DNA of 64,000 bases. Source: Ruminococcus flavefaciens FD-1. GTDB taxonomy: Bacteria > Bacillota > Clostridia > Oscillospirales > Ruminococcaceae. Positions 7,548 through 15,389 of this stretch are shown here, piece by piece. The DNA lies in assembly GCA_000174895.1 (NCBI GenBank), contig ACOK01000116.1, positions 62,001 to 126,000 of the forward strand, given 5' to 3'. A program made the translations under genes and the position numbers. Within the stretch, counting starts at the first letter, position 1. Every line of letters starts with the position of its first letter. The notes under the pieces were generated by a model. It searched no databases, had not been told where the DNA came from, and saw nothing but the letters and a program-made list of their open reading frames with translations.

Positions 7548-7565
7548 GTTGATACTTGTATCAAC
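7548..7565 (+). repeat. 18-bp palindromic ICE site 5 (GATAC variant)
   Basis: GTTGATACTTGTATCAAC, the same 30-bp extended sequence as site 4, just after the stop of the 6857 gene and just before the ribosome binding site of the next small gene. Confidence 0.8.
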
Positions 7566-7585
7566 TTTTCGGAGAGGTGATACAT

Positions 7586-7645
7586 ATGGGCAAGAAAATT
7601 CCTTATGACTACAAGCTGATCGAGAAGAAAGGGGCGAACACATGA
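7586..7645 (+). CDS. Possible micro-ORF, 19 aa
   Basis: ATG at 7586 follows GGAGAGGTGATACAT, a good ribosome binding site, and the stop overlaps the next start (ATGATAA). It may mainly serve to couple translation of the 7642 gene. Confidence 0.4.
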   Translation: MGKKIPYDYKLIEKKGANT

Positions 7646-8142
7646 TAACCTTTGACGATGTAATTGCACTTGCGTTACCCATAGGGAGCATATATTTCTT
7701 TATCCGAGTGCTGCATAAGCCTAAGCTGAGAGAGATCGATACGGAGCTGCTTAACAGGCTCGACAAGATATATTATCTCAAGCAGCAGTATGTCAAGACT
7801 CAAGAACTGCTGTGGGATATGGACTTAACAAATCCCAAAGACCTGAAAGCAATCGATCTTGAATGGCTTTCAGTAACAGGCGAAAAAAGAGAAGCTAATA
7901 TCTGGACATACGGAAAGAGTCGAACCACAAAGAGACTGCGCCTTGCGGTTGAAGCAAGGCTCGATGAGATCAAGATAAATCTCAATCGGGAACTGGATCT
8001 TATCCCGAAGCGAAGCGATACCCCTATTGATATCATAGAAGATGATATAGAGAGTGAACGCCATAGACAAAACGTAGACAAAACGAAACGTTTTGTCTAC
8101 AAGACAATACGACACATAACGATGGGAAGGAGAGGAAGATAA
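7642..8142 (+). CDS. Hypothetical protein with one N-terminal membrane segment
   Basis: 166 residues. One hydrophobic helix (about 7-24, IALALPIGSIYFFIRVL) is followed by charged, probably helical, cytoplasmic sequence and a very basic C-terminus. Overlaps the preceding micro-ORF by 4 nt and the next gene by 1 nt, so it belongs to the same operon. No family recognised. Confidence 0.6.
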   Translation: MITFDDVIALALPIGSIYFFIRVLHKPKLREIDTELLNRLDKIYYLKQQYVKTQELLWDMDLTNPKDLKAIDLEWLSVTGEKREANIWTYGKSRTTKRLRLAVEARLDEIKINLNRELDLIPKRSDTPIDIIEDDIESERHRQNVDKTKRFVYKTIRHITMGRRGR

Positions 8143-8438
8143 TGAGAGATACTAACACAGGAATAGTGACTTGTGCAAGGTGCGGAGCAGTCCTCGGGAA
8201 CTATATGACAGGTGATTATTTCAAACTGATAAGGATGAAATACTGCCCTGACTGCAACGTGCAGGTGAGGAAGGAGTATCAAAGATTTTGGCACTCTCAG
8301 CACAGGCAAGCAAGCCGTGAACTGAACAAGGAAATGAGAGAACAGATAAGACTGCTGAAAGAAGAAAATGAGAGACTCAGAGCTGAACGTTTCGGAGCTG
8401 ACACTCAGATGAGCAGTCAGAGATTCAAGGGACTGTGA
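8142..8438 (+). CDS. Small zinc-ribbon and coiled-coil protein
   Basis: 98 residues. CARCG (about 11-15) and CPDC (about 34-37) form a probable four-cysteine zinc ribbon, followed by a long charged coiled coil ending in LLKEENERLRAERF. TAATG overlap with the upstream gene. Function unknown; a DNA- or protein-binding adaptor is plausible. Confidence 0.6.
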   Translation: MRDTNTGIVTCARCGAVLGNYMTGDYFKLIRMKYCPDCNVQVRKEYQRFWHSQHRQASRELNKEMREQIRLLKEENERLRAERFGADTQMSSQRFKGL

Positions 8439-8447
8439 GGTGATACT

Positions 8448-8702
8448 ATGAGAACGGTCATGATAATTCTTGCAACGCTTATGGTCTACTGTATGATGCC
8501 TTCTATCCTTAACTGGATAGGATGCTTCATAAGCTACCGCAGAAAGTATCGGTGCTTATATGAGCAATACTTATGCAGATTATCAGACTATGAAGAATAT
8601 CATTGCTTCATGGAGAAGTGTGAGAGAAAGCATCAGGTGAAAGTCATTAACGGTATGATCGACAATGGGAAGGAAATGCGCCGAAATTTATTTCATAGCT
8701 AA
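8448..8702 (+). CDS. Hypothetical small membrane-anchored protein, 84 aa
   Basis: An N-terminal hydrophobic segment (about 3-29) is followed by a Cys- and Tyr-rich basic tail. GGTGATACT precedes the ATG. Last gene of the rightward operon; a terminator hairpin follows at 8812. Confidence 0.55.
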   Translation: MRTVMIILATLMVYCMMPSILNWIGCFISYRRKYRCLYEQYLCRLSDYEEYHCFMEKCERKHQVKVINGMIDNGKEMRRNLFHS

Positions 8703-8811
8703 CACTGCGACAATTGATGATTCACAGGATATTGACATTGATTTGTGATTAAGCTATAATAAAAAATGTGCTAATAATGCACACTTCTATTATATAATAA
8801 TCTAATCGAAA

Positions 8812-8846
8812 AAGAGACTGCCAAGCAAAGCGAAGCAGTCCCTTTT
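8812..8846 (+). terminator. Terminator of the left rightward operon
   Basis: GACTGC (8816-8821) pairs with GCAGTC (8835-8840), followed by CCTTTTCATTTT. The 8847-9227 gap otherwise holds only site 6 and AT-rich leader sequence. Confidence 0.65.
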
Positions 8847-8880
8847 CATTTTGTGTTATAATAGCAATTTTTTCTGTGCC

Positions 8881-8898
8881 GTTGTTACTTGTAACAAC
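8881..8898 (+). repeat. 18-bp palindromic ICE site 6
   Basis: GTTGTTACTTGTAACAAC, arms fully complementary around TT. It marks the left side of the kinase cargo cassette. Confidence 0.85.
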
Positions 8899-9227
8899 GC
8901 TTATTTGAAAAGAAATCTGTATCATTATCACAAATATTTGTGGATTGCAATGCTGTGTTATAGTATACAAAAAGCAATTTAAAATTGCTATTTAACATAT
9001 GGTAGTACGGATTTTCGTCAAATTTCATATCACAAATATCCTCTGTGTATACAAAATGCTGAAATTCTGGATTTCTAATGACAAAGCAAAATTTATAATG
9101 TAAAATATATTTAGATGTTATAAAAATGGCAGTAATGAGCAAACATCTTAAATTGTAAAGATCGTTCACAGTTCAAAAAACAACAAAATTGTGGTTGAAT
9201 AATCCAATTATCCAGAAGGAGAGAAAT

Positions 9228-10310
9228 ATGGAAAAAAAACAAAATAAAAAAAGACAGATAATCTGTTTATCAATTTTATGTGTCGTTCTAATGCTAACAT
9301 TAATAATAATGTTGACTAAAATAGGTACACTTAAGAATGACAAAACTCAGCTTAGTGATACAAGTAAAATAGAAATTGCCAAAGAAACTAAACGTTCCTC
9401 AAAAGATGGCATATATTATACTGCCGAAGATGCTTTACATGGTTATTTTTCCGCTATAATATCAGGGAGCAAAAAAGATGCTATGAATGTGGTAGCTCCG
9501 AAAGAATTATGGCAATATTTAAGTAAAGTTTATTCAATTACTGATGAAGAAGCATTTGATCAAGTGTTATATGTGGATGATACATGGAATGAATTTGTTG
9601 ATGATTTAAATCAGTATATTGATAAAGATGAGGAATATCAAACAGATGATTTTTTGAATGTTAAAATTACTGCCATAGAAGCCGCAAGTTCTGACGAGAC
9701 GAAAACAATGACTGATCTTTTTGATTTAGCAGGCATTGATTCTTCAATACAAATATTAAATTATACAGAAAATAGCTTAGGGGATACTGATTATAATTCT
9801 GGTTATTCCTACTCTGTTAATGGAAGATGGTATTATTTCCCTGGCAGCGATTTGCAAAGACTTGATGAAATATATAAGAATATCACAGGCGTAGATACAG
9901 TAATAGAAAATCAAGCTGAAGCTAATTCTAAAGCTGCATTCACTCATAAAGCGCTGAATGCAGCTTTATATGAGATTGAAGAAAGCGGCTTTAACTTTGA
10001 AGACTATCCTAATTATTCCTTAACATACTATTCATCAGATGATTGTTGGTATTCTGACACAACGATATATTTAGATTTAACAAAATTCAATGAACTGTTT
10101 AAGCACTATATCCGATATGATATTAACGAGATATCAACTATCAAAATAATGTGTAAAGAGGATAATTGTTTTATCGTCGCTTTAGAAGATAACAATGGAT
10201 TTATAGGTTCATATCCTGTTATTAACAACGATATCGATAACAGCAAAGAAAAGGATATAAGTGAGGTAGTATTAGAGATTTATAATGAAATAGTCGATAC
10301 TGTTTATTAG
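9228..10310 (+). CDS. Membrane-anchored extracytoplasmic protein of the kinase cassette
   Basis: 360 residues from the ATG at 9228, chosen because AAGGAGAGAAAT lies just upstream. A basic N-terminus KKQNKKRQ is followed by one hydrophobic helix (about 12-32), a signal anchor. The remaining 325 residues are acidic, Tyr/Asp/Asn-rich and extracytoplasmic, with a segment YYTAEDALHGYFSAIISG like small NTF2-type extracellular domains. It heads an AT-rich three-gene cassette ending in a transmembrane kinase. No family can be named. Confidence 0.65.
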   Translation: MEKKQNKKRQIICLSILCVVLMLTLIIMLTKIGTLKNDKTQLSDTSKIEIAKETKRSSKDGIYYTAEDALHGYFSAIISGSKKDAMNVVAPKELWQYLSKVYSITDEEAFDQVLYVDDTWNEFVDDLNQYIDKDEEYQTDDFLNVKITAIEAASSDETKTMTDLFDLAGIDSSIQILNYTENSLGDTDYNSGYSYSVNGRWYYFPGSDLQRLDEIYKNITGVDTVIENQAEANSKAAFTHKALNAALYEIEESGFNFEDYPNYSLTYYSSDDCWYSDTTIYLDLTKFNELFKHYIRYDINEISTIKIMCKEDNCFIVALEDNNGFIGSYPVINNDIDNSKEKDISEVVLEIYNEIVDTVY

Positions 10311-10468
10311 TTATCTTTCTAAGAAATAGAGAAATGATAGAAATTTAATAATATTAATACTATCCATGAAGTTACAATTAACATTACGGAAATCCGAATA
10401 GGAGTTCATTGAATAATATTATCGCCTATTGTTTCACCTTTTAATAATAATGAAAGAAGGAAAAGTAA

Positions 10469-11278
10469 ATGAAAATATCTTTTTTTCTGCCTATATGCAT
10501 GATAATAGTAATTCCCATAGTAAGCTGCTCATCGACAACATCTTCTTCTAAAAAAGAATCATCTTCTAATTATTCATCAGAAATTATTATCGAAAATGAA
10601 TCCACAAAAAAAGATCATGAAGAAAAACATTTATCTGATGAGCAACAGTTGCGTGAACAAGAACAAGTTGAAAAGCAAAGAATGTGTTTTGAAGAAAGGC
10701 ATAATGAAATAATAGACAACAATTATATAATTTATAATGATGAAGAAAGTTGGCAAAGAGGTTATGCTCATCTGCTCGAAAGTGGAGATGCAATATATGT
10801 AATGGAAAAAATGCCAAGTAAGGTAAAAGACACAAAGTTTACACTGCTACATATGGATAATTCAGATATACCAAATCTTGTTGTTGAATATATAATAGAG
10901 GGATCTGTATATTTAAATTTGATTTTTCGCTATAGTAATGGAGAGATATTGTATGTGGATTCATGCCCTACAGATAAATATTACTATTCATTTTTTTATA
11001 GACCTTACCATGAAGATATTGCTTTCAATATTGGTTCTGCAATGAATGAAGGTATTTTTACTGTAGCAAGGCATCTGGGCGATGATACAAAATACATATA
11101 TTCTAATTTATATAAAAATCATAAGGATAATACGCTAACTGAAGAAGATGCAAAGCATTTGGATATAATAATGCATGAAGAAAGAACTCCTGTTTTAGGT
11201 GAAAGCTGGATTGAAGTTAAACCTACTGTTTTTACCAGTATTACATCAGACGAAATCCAAAAGTTAAAATCTGAATAA
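10469..11278 (+). CDS. Predicted lipoprotein of the kinase cassette
   Basis: 269 residues. The N-terminus MKISFFLPICMIIVIPIVSCSS ends in a lipobox-like VSC, giving a lipidated Cys at residue 20. A Ser-rich and then Glu-rich tether (about 21-75) is followed by a globular domain with no recognised family. GAAAGAAGG precedes the ATG. It is secreted and membrane-tethered, on the same face as the ectodomain of the downstream kinase, so a sensing partner is plausible but unproven. Confidence 0.65.
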   Translation: MKISFFLPICMIIVIPIVSCSSTTSSSKKESSSNYSSEIIIENESTKKDHEEKHLSDEQQLREQEQVEKQRMCFEERHNEIIDNNYIIYNDEESWQRGYAHLLESGDAIYVMEKMPSKVKDTKFTLLHMDNSDIPNLVVEYIIEGSVYLNLIFRYSNGEILYVDSCPTDKYYYSFFYRPYHEDIAFNIGSAMNEGIFTVARHLGDDTKYIYSNLYKNHKDNTLTEEDAKHLDIIMHEERTPVLGESWIEVKPTVFTSITSDEIQKLKSE

Positions 11279-11320
11279 CAGTAAGCACTTTTTATTACTA
11301 AAAATTATAGGAGGTTACCT

Positions 11321-13492
11321 ATGAGCGATACATATAAAAATACTCCATGGGATGAGTGGAAGTTAATAACTTCACAAATACTGGGAAAAGGCACATACGG
11401 AGTTGTCTATAAAGCCATAAACATTAACTCAAAACAATATGCAGCTATAAAAATAATCCCTGTATCTAAAGATAAAATTGATAGGGCTGAAAAAGAAATA
11501 GAGATATTATATCGTTTGAAAGAGCGAAATTGTCCAAATATTTTAAATATTGAAGATCATAAAATTATGCCTTTTAAAAATAAGTATTATATATATATTA
11601 GAACTGCCTTATTAACGTCAATAAAAGATCGGTTTCTAAATTATAATGAATTGGAAATAAATAAGCTGGGAACTGATATATGTAATGCTTTGAGAGTATG
11701 TGAAGTAGAAAATATTATTCACAGAGATATAAAACCCGGAAACATTCTTTATGATGAAGTCAACAATAACTATATACTGTGTGATTTTGGTGTTGCCCGT
11801 GAAATATATGAACCTGATGATACTTTGACACGTGTTGGTGCAGTTGGATATGTTGCCCCAGAAGTGTATAGCGGAAAATATGATAAAAGAGCAGATATTT
11901 ATTCATTAGGTTTAGTTTTGTATTATTTTGCAAATAATATGAATCTTCCAAATGATTTTCCGTGTCCCCCACCTTGTAACGCTTCAAAACATTTAGCTGA
12001 AACTATATTAAAAGCCTGTGATTACCTTCCGAATAACCGACATAAATGTGCCGAAGAATTATTATATGATATAATCAATTCTGAAAAATACTTTTTATCC
12101 TCAAAGAACAGATTGGTTGATCCAGAAAAAAACACTGATAATGAAGACACTAAGGAATGTGATGATCAACCACCGCTTCGCCCCATAAAACGGAAGCCAG
12201 AGCCTACACCTAAAATTCAGTATTTTCTTATTGGATTTTTAATATTGATTCTAATCATATTATTGATATTCTTACTCAAAGCCTGCAATTCATCAAAATC
12301 ACTAAAAGACAAGTCGAGTCACAAAAACACTATTTCTGATGAATCTACAGTATCATCACCTGATGAAAAACTCAATGATGACACTTTTGAAAGCAGTAAT
12401 AATAACAGTGCTGATCTTATTTCTTCTATAATAGATGAATATGAATCATTGTTAAAAGAGCAGAAATATGAAGAAGCATTTGATAGAATACAGGAAGGAA
12501 TAGAGAATTTCCCAGAATCAGAGCAGCTTCAAAAGGTTAAAGAATCCATAAATAAAAAAATCAGTATCGTACATAATAATGAAACTGCACTGATTTCCGC
12601 AAAAGAAATGGCTGAACAAGGAAATCTTATTTCTGCTATTCGGTTACTTGAAGATACAAAGAATACTTCTGAAAGCGGCGATGTTTATGATGATAACCTA
12701 TCAAAAGCAATTAACGATTACACAGTAAAATATGTTGACGATACTTTGAGCAAAGTCGATGAGTATGTCAATGCTAATGACTTCTCTGCCGCAATGGATG
12801 TATTAACTGAAGCAACAAAACAACTCCCAAACAACTCAACGCTATCTTCAGAAATGTCTTCTATAAAATCACAAAAAGAAAAAAGTGAATTGCTGGAGAA
12901 AAAAGATCAGTTGCTAAAAGATGCCGAAGTAATACTTAATTCGCAGGGATACGAAGAAGCTATTAAAGTGTTACAATCTGTTCCAGAATTATCGTCTGAT
13001 TCTGATATTAAAGCCAAAATAACTGAATATCAATCCTATAAACCGGACAACTTATTGAATTTTACTGTAACAAATCAAAATAATGTGAATATAAATACTG
13101 CTATTACTGATCCACGTGATAAATCTTATAGTGATGTTCTTGAATTAAAAGGATATCATTCTGGAAGTGCTCTTATTAATATGTTTGATCCAGAAAAAGC
13201 ATTTGTAGAATTTTTCGTTGATGGAAAATATAATAATTTCTCGTGTTCAATAGTTCCAACTACAGCATTTAGTCGAGAGGATGATGTTTATGCTATAATT
13301 AGAGTCTTTGCCGATGATAATTTAGTATTCACATCTGAAAAAATAACATATAAAACAGAAATGATGAATATTTCATGCCAAATAAACAATTGTAAATATT
13401 TAAAAATACAACTGTATAATCCAGAGCAAGATCGAACCTATGAGCCTGCTACTATCGATTGCGGAATTATCGATACTAAAATTTCAAAATGA
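11321..13492 (+). CDS. Hanks-type Ser/Thr kinase with TPR-like repeats and NPCBM-like ectodomain
   Basis: 723 residues. The kinase domain (about 10-270) has glycine loop GKGTYGVVY, AAIKII lysine, HRDIKPGN (about 133-140), DFG (about 154) and VGYVAPE, so it should be active. One transmembrane helix lies at about 301-323 (FLIGFLILILIILLIFLLKA). Outside come a disordered Ser/Asp stretch, helical TPR-like repeats (about 365-570), and a C-terminal beta-rich domain (about 577-723). The pattern LKGYHSGSALINMF, AFVEFFVDGKYNNFSC and NNCKYLKIQLYN in that domain resembles NPCBM/NEW2 carbohydrate-binding modules. AGGAGG precedes the ATG. A surface glycan or cell-wall sensor is inferred. Confidence 0.85.
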   Translation: MSDTYKNTPWDEWKLITSQILGKGTYGVVYKAININSKQYAAIKIIPVSKDKIDRAEKEIEILYRLKERNCPNILNIEDHKIMPFKNKYYIYIRTALLTSIKDRFLNYNELEINKLGTDICNALRVCEVENIIHRDIKPGNILYDEVNNNYILCDFGVAREIYEPDDTLTRVGAVGYVAPEVYSGKYDKRADIYSLGLVLYYFANNMNLPNDFPCPPPCNASKHLAETILKACDYLPNNRHKCAEELLYDIINSEKYFLSSKNRLVDPEKNTDNEDTKECDDQPPLRPIKRKPEPTPKIQYFLIGFLILILIILLIFLLKACNSSKSLKDKSSHKNTISDESTVSSPDEKLNDDTFESSNNNSADLISSIIDEYESLLKEQKYEEAFDRIQEGIENFPESEQLQKVKESINKKISIVHNNETALISAKEMAEQGNLISAIRLLEDTKNTSESGDVYDDNLSKAINDYTVKYVDDTLSKVDEYVNANDFSAAMDVLTEATKQLPNNSTLSSEMSSIKSQKEKSELLEKKDQLLKDAEVILNSQGYEEAIKVLQSVPELSSDSDIKAKITEYQSYKPDNLLNFTVTNQNNVNINTAITDPRDKSYSDVLELKGYHSGSALINMFDPEKAFVEFFVDGKYNNFSCSIVPTTAFSREDDVYAIIRVFADDNLVFTSEKITYKTEMMNISCQINNCKYLKIQLYNPEQDRTYEPATIDCGIIDTKISK

Positions 13493-13506
13493 ATAAATCA
13501 TAACAA

Positions 13507-13543
13507 AACACCTCTCCCGATTATTATCGAGAGAGGTGTTTTT
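13507..13543 (+). terminator. Terminator of the kinase cassette
   Basis: AACACCTCTC (13507-13516) pairs with GAGAGGTGTT (13531-13540), followed by TTT. It can also act on the minus strand behind hicB. Confidence 0.8.
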
Positions 13544-13558
13544 ATCATGCGTATTACC

Positions 13559-13576
13559 GTTGCCACAAGTAACAAC
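13559..13576 (-). repeat. 18-bp palindromic ICE site 7
   Basis: GTTGCCACAAGTAACAAC, reverse orientation with one arm change. It marks the right side of the kinase cassette. Confidence 0.75.
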
Positions 13577-13597
13577 GTACTATATTGAAAAGAAAAA

Positions 13598-13996
13598 TTA
13601 GTTAATATGCAGCTTCTCAATCAACGCTTCCTGTAAAGCAGCTGAATAATTAATATCTGCTCTTTCAGCCATTGTGTTAAGCCAATTCGGAATAGTAAGT
13701 GTTTTCTTTACAGCCTTTTTATCGAAGAACTTACGGTATTCTAATGTATCACAGGCTACAAGTGATACTATATCGCCGCTTTCAGTGACAACATCATTGA
13801 TACTTGTCGGCACCGGAATTGATGCTTCACGTTCTTCCAGATCGTAAAGCATAAGGCATAGGGCATCCTTTGCCTGTTCTATTGCTTCTGCAAGAGTATC
13901 GCCCTCAGTATAGCAGCCTGATACATCGGGAAAACTTACGGTAAATCCGCCATCCTCAGATGGAGAAAATATTGCTGGATATACATACTTTGCCAT
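13598..13996 (-). CDS. hicB: HicB-family antitoxin
   Basis: 132 residues. The partial RNase H-like fold of HicB is seen in YPAIFSPSEDGGFTVSFPDVSGCYTEG (about 5-31) and the helix TLAEAIEQAKDAL. A C-terminal segment (KKTLTIPNWLNTMAERADINYSAALQEAL) forms the DNA-binding ribbon-helix-helix-like part. It lies 48 bp downstream of hicA on the same strand, in toxin-first order. It neutralises HicA and probably represses the operon through the palindromes at 14260 and 14300. Confidence 0.9.
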   Translation of the reverse strand: MAKYVYPAIFSPSEDGGFTVSFPDVSGCYTEGDTLAEAIEQAKDALCLMLYDLEEREASIPVPTSINDVVTESGDIVSLVACDTLEYRKFFDKKAVKKTLTIPNWLNTMAERADINYSAALQEALIEKLHIN

Positions 13997-14044
13997 AATA
14001 TGAACCTCCCATTATAAAAGTATATGGTGAATTGCAAGGGTTCA

Positions 14045-14230
14045 TTACTGAACCCCTGCGTCCTTTAGGATGCTTTTGAGTGTTCCTGTTTTCACTTCTT
14101 CGGTGTTGTGCCTGCCGACTGTGAAGCGTTTGCCTGTTTTCGGACTGTACCAGATTTCATGACCTGCGCCCTCACGTTCAAGCTGACACCCGTTCTTGCG
14201 AAGGAGTTTTTTCAGTTCACTGTACTTCAA
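14045..14230 (-). CDS. hicA: HicA-family mRNA interferase toxin
   Basis: 61 residues with the double-stranded-RNA-binding-like HicA fold. Visible features are KLLRKNGCQLEREGAGHEIW with the catalytic His (about residue 24), GKRFTVGRHNTEEVKTGTL, and the C-terminal SILKDAG helix. It cleaves mRNA when freed from HicB. The pair likely stabilises the ICE in the chromosome. GAGGTGAGGGAGATTGAA precedes the ATG. Confidence 0.92.
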   Translation of the reverse strand: MKYSELKKLLRKNGCQLEREGAGHEIWYSPKTGKRFTVGRHNTEEVKTGTLKSILKDAGVQ

Positions 14231-14251
14231 TCTCCCTCACCTCCTGTATAT

Positions 14252-14313
14252 ATTATAGCACGTATTAATACGTATGTCAATAGACTTTGAGAAATTTATA
14301 CGTATAAATACGT
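14252..14313 (-). promoter_or_regulatory. hicAB promoter with two palindromic operators
   Basis: On the minus strand TTGACA (14275-14280) and TATAAT (14252-14257) are 17 bp apart. The perfect palindrome ACGTATTAATACGT (14260-14273) fills the spacer. A near copy, ACGTATAAATACGT, lies 40 bp upstream (14300-14313), four helical turns away, fitting cooperative HicB binding. Confidence 0.8.
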
Positions 14314-14359
14314 ATAGCCAAACAAGAGGTTTTTGTACATTATGATGAGATTCTTATTA

Positions 14360-14785
14360 TCACTTTAGTCTTATTTGAACGTCAGGTAAATGGATCACCA
14401 CAAAACAAGTTTTATTAGGATAATACCAACTATTTTCAGGGGCATAAACTTCAAATTCCAAATTATTCTTAATTGACCATTCTGTTAGCGCATTTCTCAC
14501 TTTTTCTATATTCTCATAAGTATTATAAGTAAGACAGCAGACACCTGTATTTACATTTTTAAAGAATTGACTATGATCTAAAAAAGGAGGTTTTGTTCCC
14601 AAACTATGATAGAAATCAGTATAACCGCCTTTGGTAAGAACATTTTTAACATTACATTCTGTTTCATATCCTGTCATTTTTGAAAAGCCATTAGCATTTA
14701 TAAAACTTAAAAGCATTTCTTTATCAGAGAATTCACATGAATAAATATGCTTCATGAAGTTTCTGTTAATCGTTGTCCATGACAT
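14360..14785 (-). CDS. Hypothetical protein, 141 aa
   Basis: An AT-rich orphan between hicA and the serine recombinase. Soluble, mixed alpha/beta, no signal or membrane segment; begins MSWTTINRNFMKHIYSCEFS. AAGGGAGTAAAAGCT precedes the ATG. No family recognised. Confidence 0.55.
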   Translation of the reverse strand: MSWTTINRNFMKHIYSCEFSDKEMLLSFINANGFSKMTGYETECNVKNVLTKGGYTDFYHSLGTKPPFLDHSQFFKNVNTGVCCLTYNTYENIEKVRNALTEWSIKNNLEFEVYAPENSWYYPNKTCFVVIHLPDVQIRLK

Positions 14786-14809
14786 AGCTTTTACTCCCTT
14801 ATAATTTAC

Positions 14810-15385
14810 TTATATTCCTAATTCTTTCACTTTCTGATAAAACCTATTCCGCTTAATATCAAGTTTTTTCATTGTAGCGACTGCGGTCTGCTCTCCGTTT
14901 CTCCATTTCTTACACTCCACTCTGAACCTTGCTTCATCTATCGGAATTGGTTTGCGACCTTTGTACTTGCCTTGCTGCTTCGCAATAGCTATGCCTTCAC
15001 GCTGCCTTTGGAGAATAGTTTCACGTTCAAGCTCTGCCAGAGCTGCGAATACAGTCAGCATAAAACGACCTTGCGGAGTGTCAGTATCGACATTCTCTTT
15101 CAGACTGATAAGACCGACTCCCTTGTCGGTCAGCTCCTGAACGATCTGCAACATATCCTTTGTACTTCTTGCAAGTCTGGAGAAGTCCGAGACAACCACA
15201 ACGTCACCCTCACGGACGTACTCAAGCATAAGTTGCAGCTGAGGACGGTTCGTATCCTTACCGCTCATTTTGTCGATGAAAACCTTTTTTATTTTTTCAG
15301 TATAGCCCTCAAAAGACTGTAACTGACGGGCTTCATTTTGTTCCTCCGTAGAGACACGGGCATAGCCTATATATGTTTTCTCCAT
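14810..15385 (-). CDS. Serine recombinase of the resolvase/invertase family
   Basis: 191 residues from the ATG at 15385 (AAAAGGAATAATGAT upstream). The catalytic domain begins IGYARVSTEEQN with the nucleophilic Ser at about residue 10. It continues with KVFIDKMSGKDTNRPQL, VVVSDFSRLARSTKDML and the E-helix FAALAELERETILQRQREG, then a short C-terminal HTH. The length is that of Tn3-resolvase or invertase enzymes. An open frame runs 49 codons further upstream into the next gene but has no homology there. It may resolve element dimers or invert DNA; no target inversion sites were identified. Confidence 0.9.
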   Translation of the reverse strand: MEKTYIGYARVSTEEQNEARQLQSFEGYTEKIKKVFIDKMSGKDTNRPQLQLMLEYVREGDVVVVSDFSRLARSTKDMLQIVQELTDKGVGLISLKENVDTDTPQGRFMLTVFAALAELERETILQRQREGIAIAKQQGKYKGRKPIPIDEARFRVECKKWRNGEQTAVATMKKLDIKRNRFYQKVKELGI

Positions 15386-15389
15386 ATCA

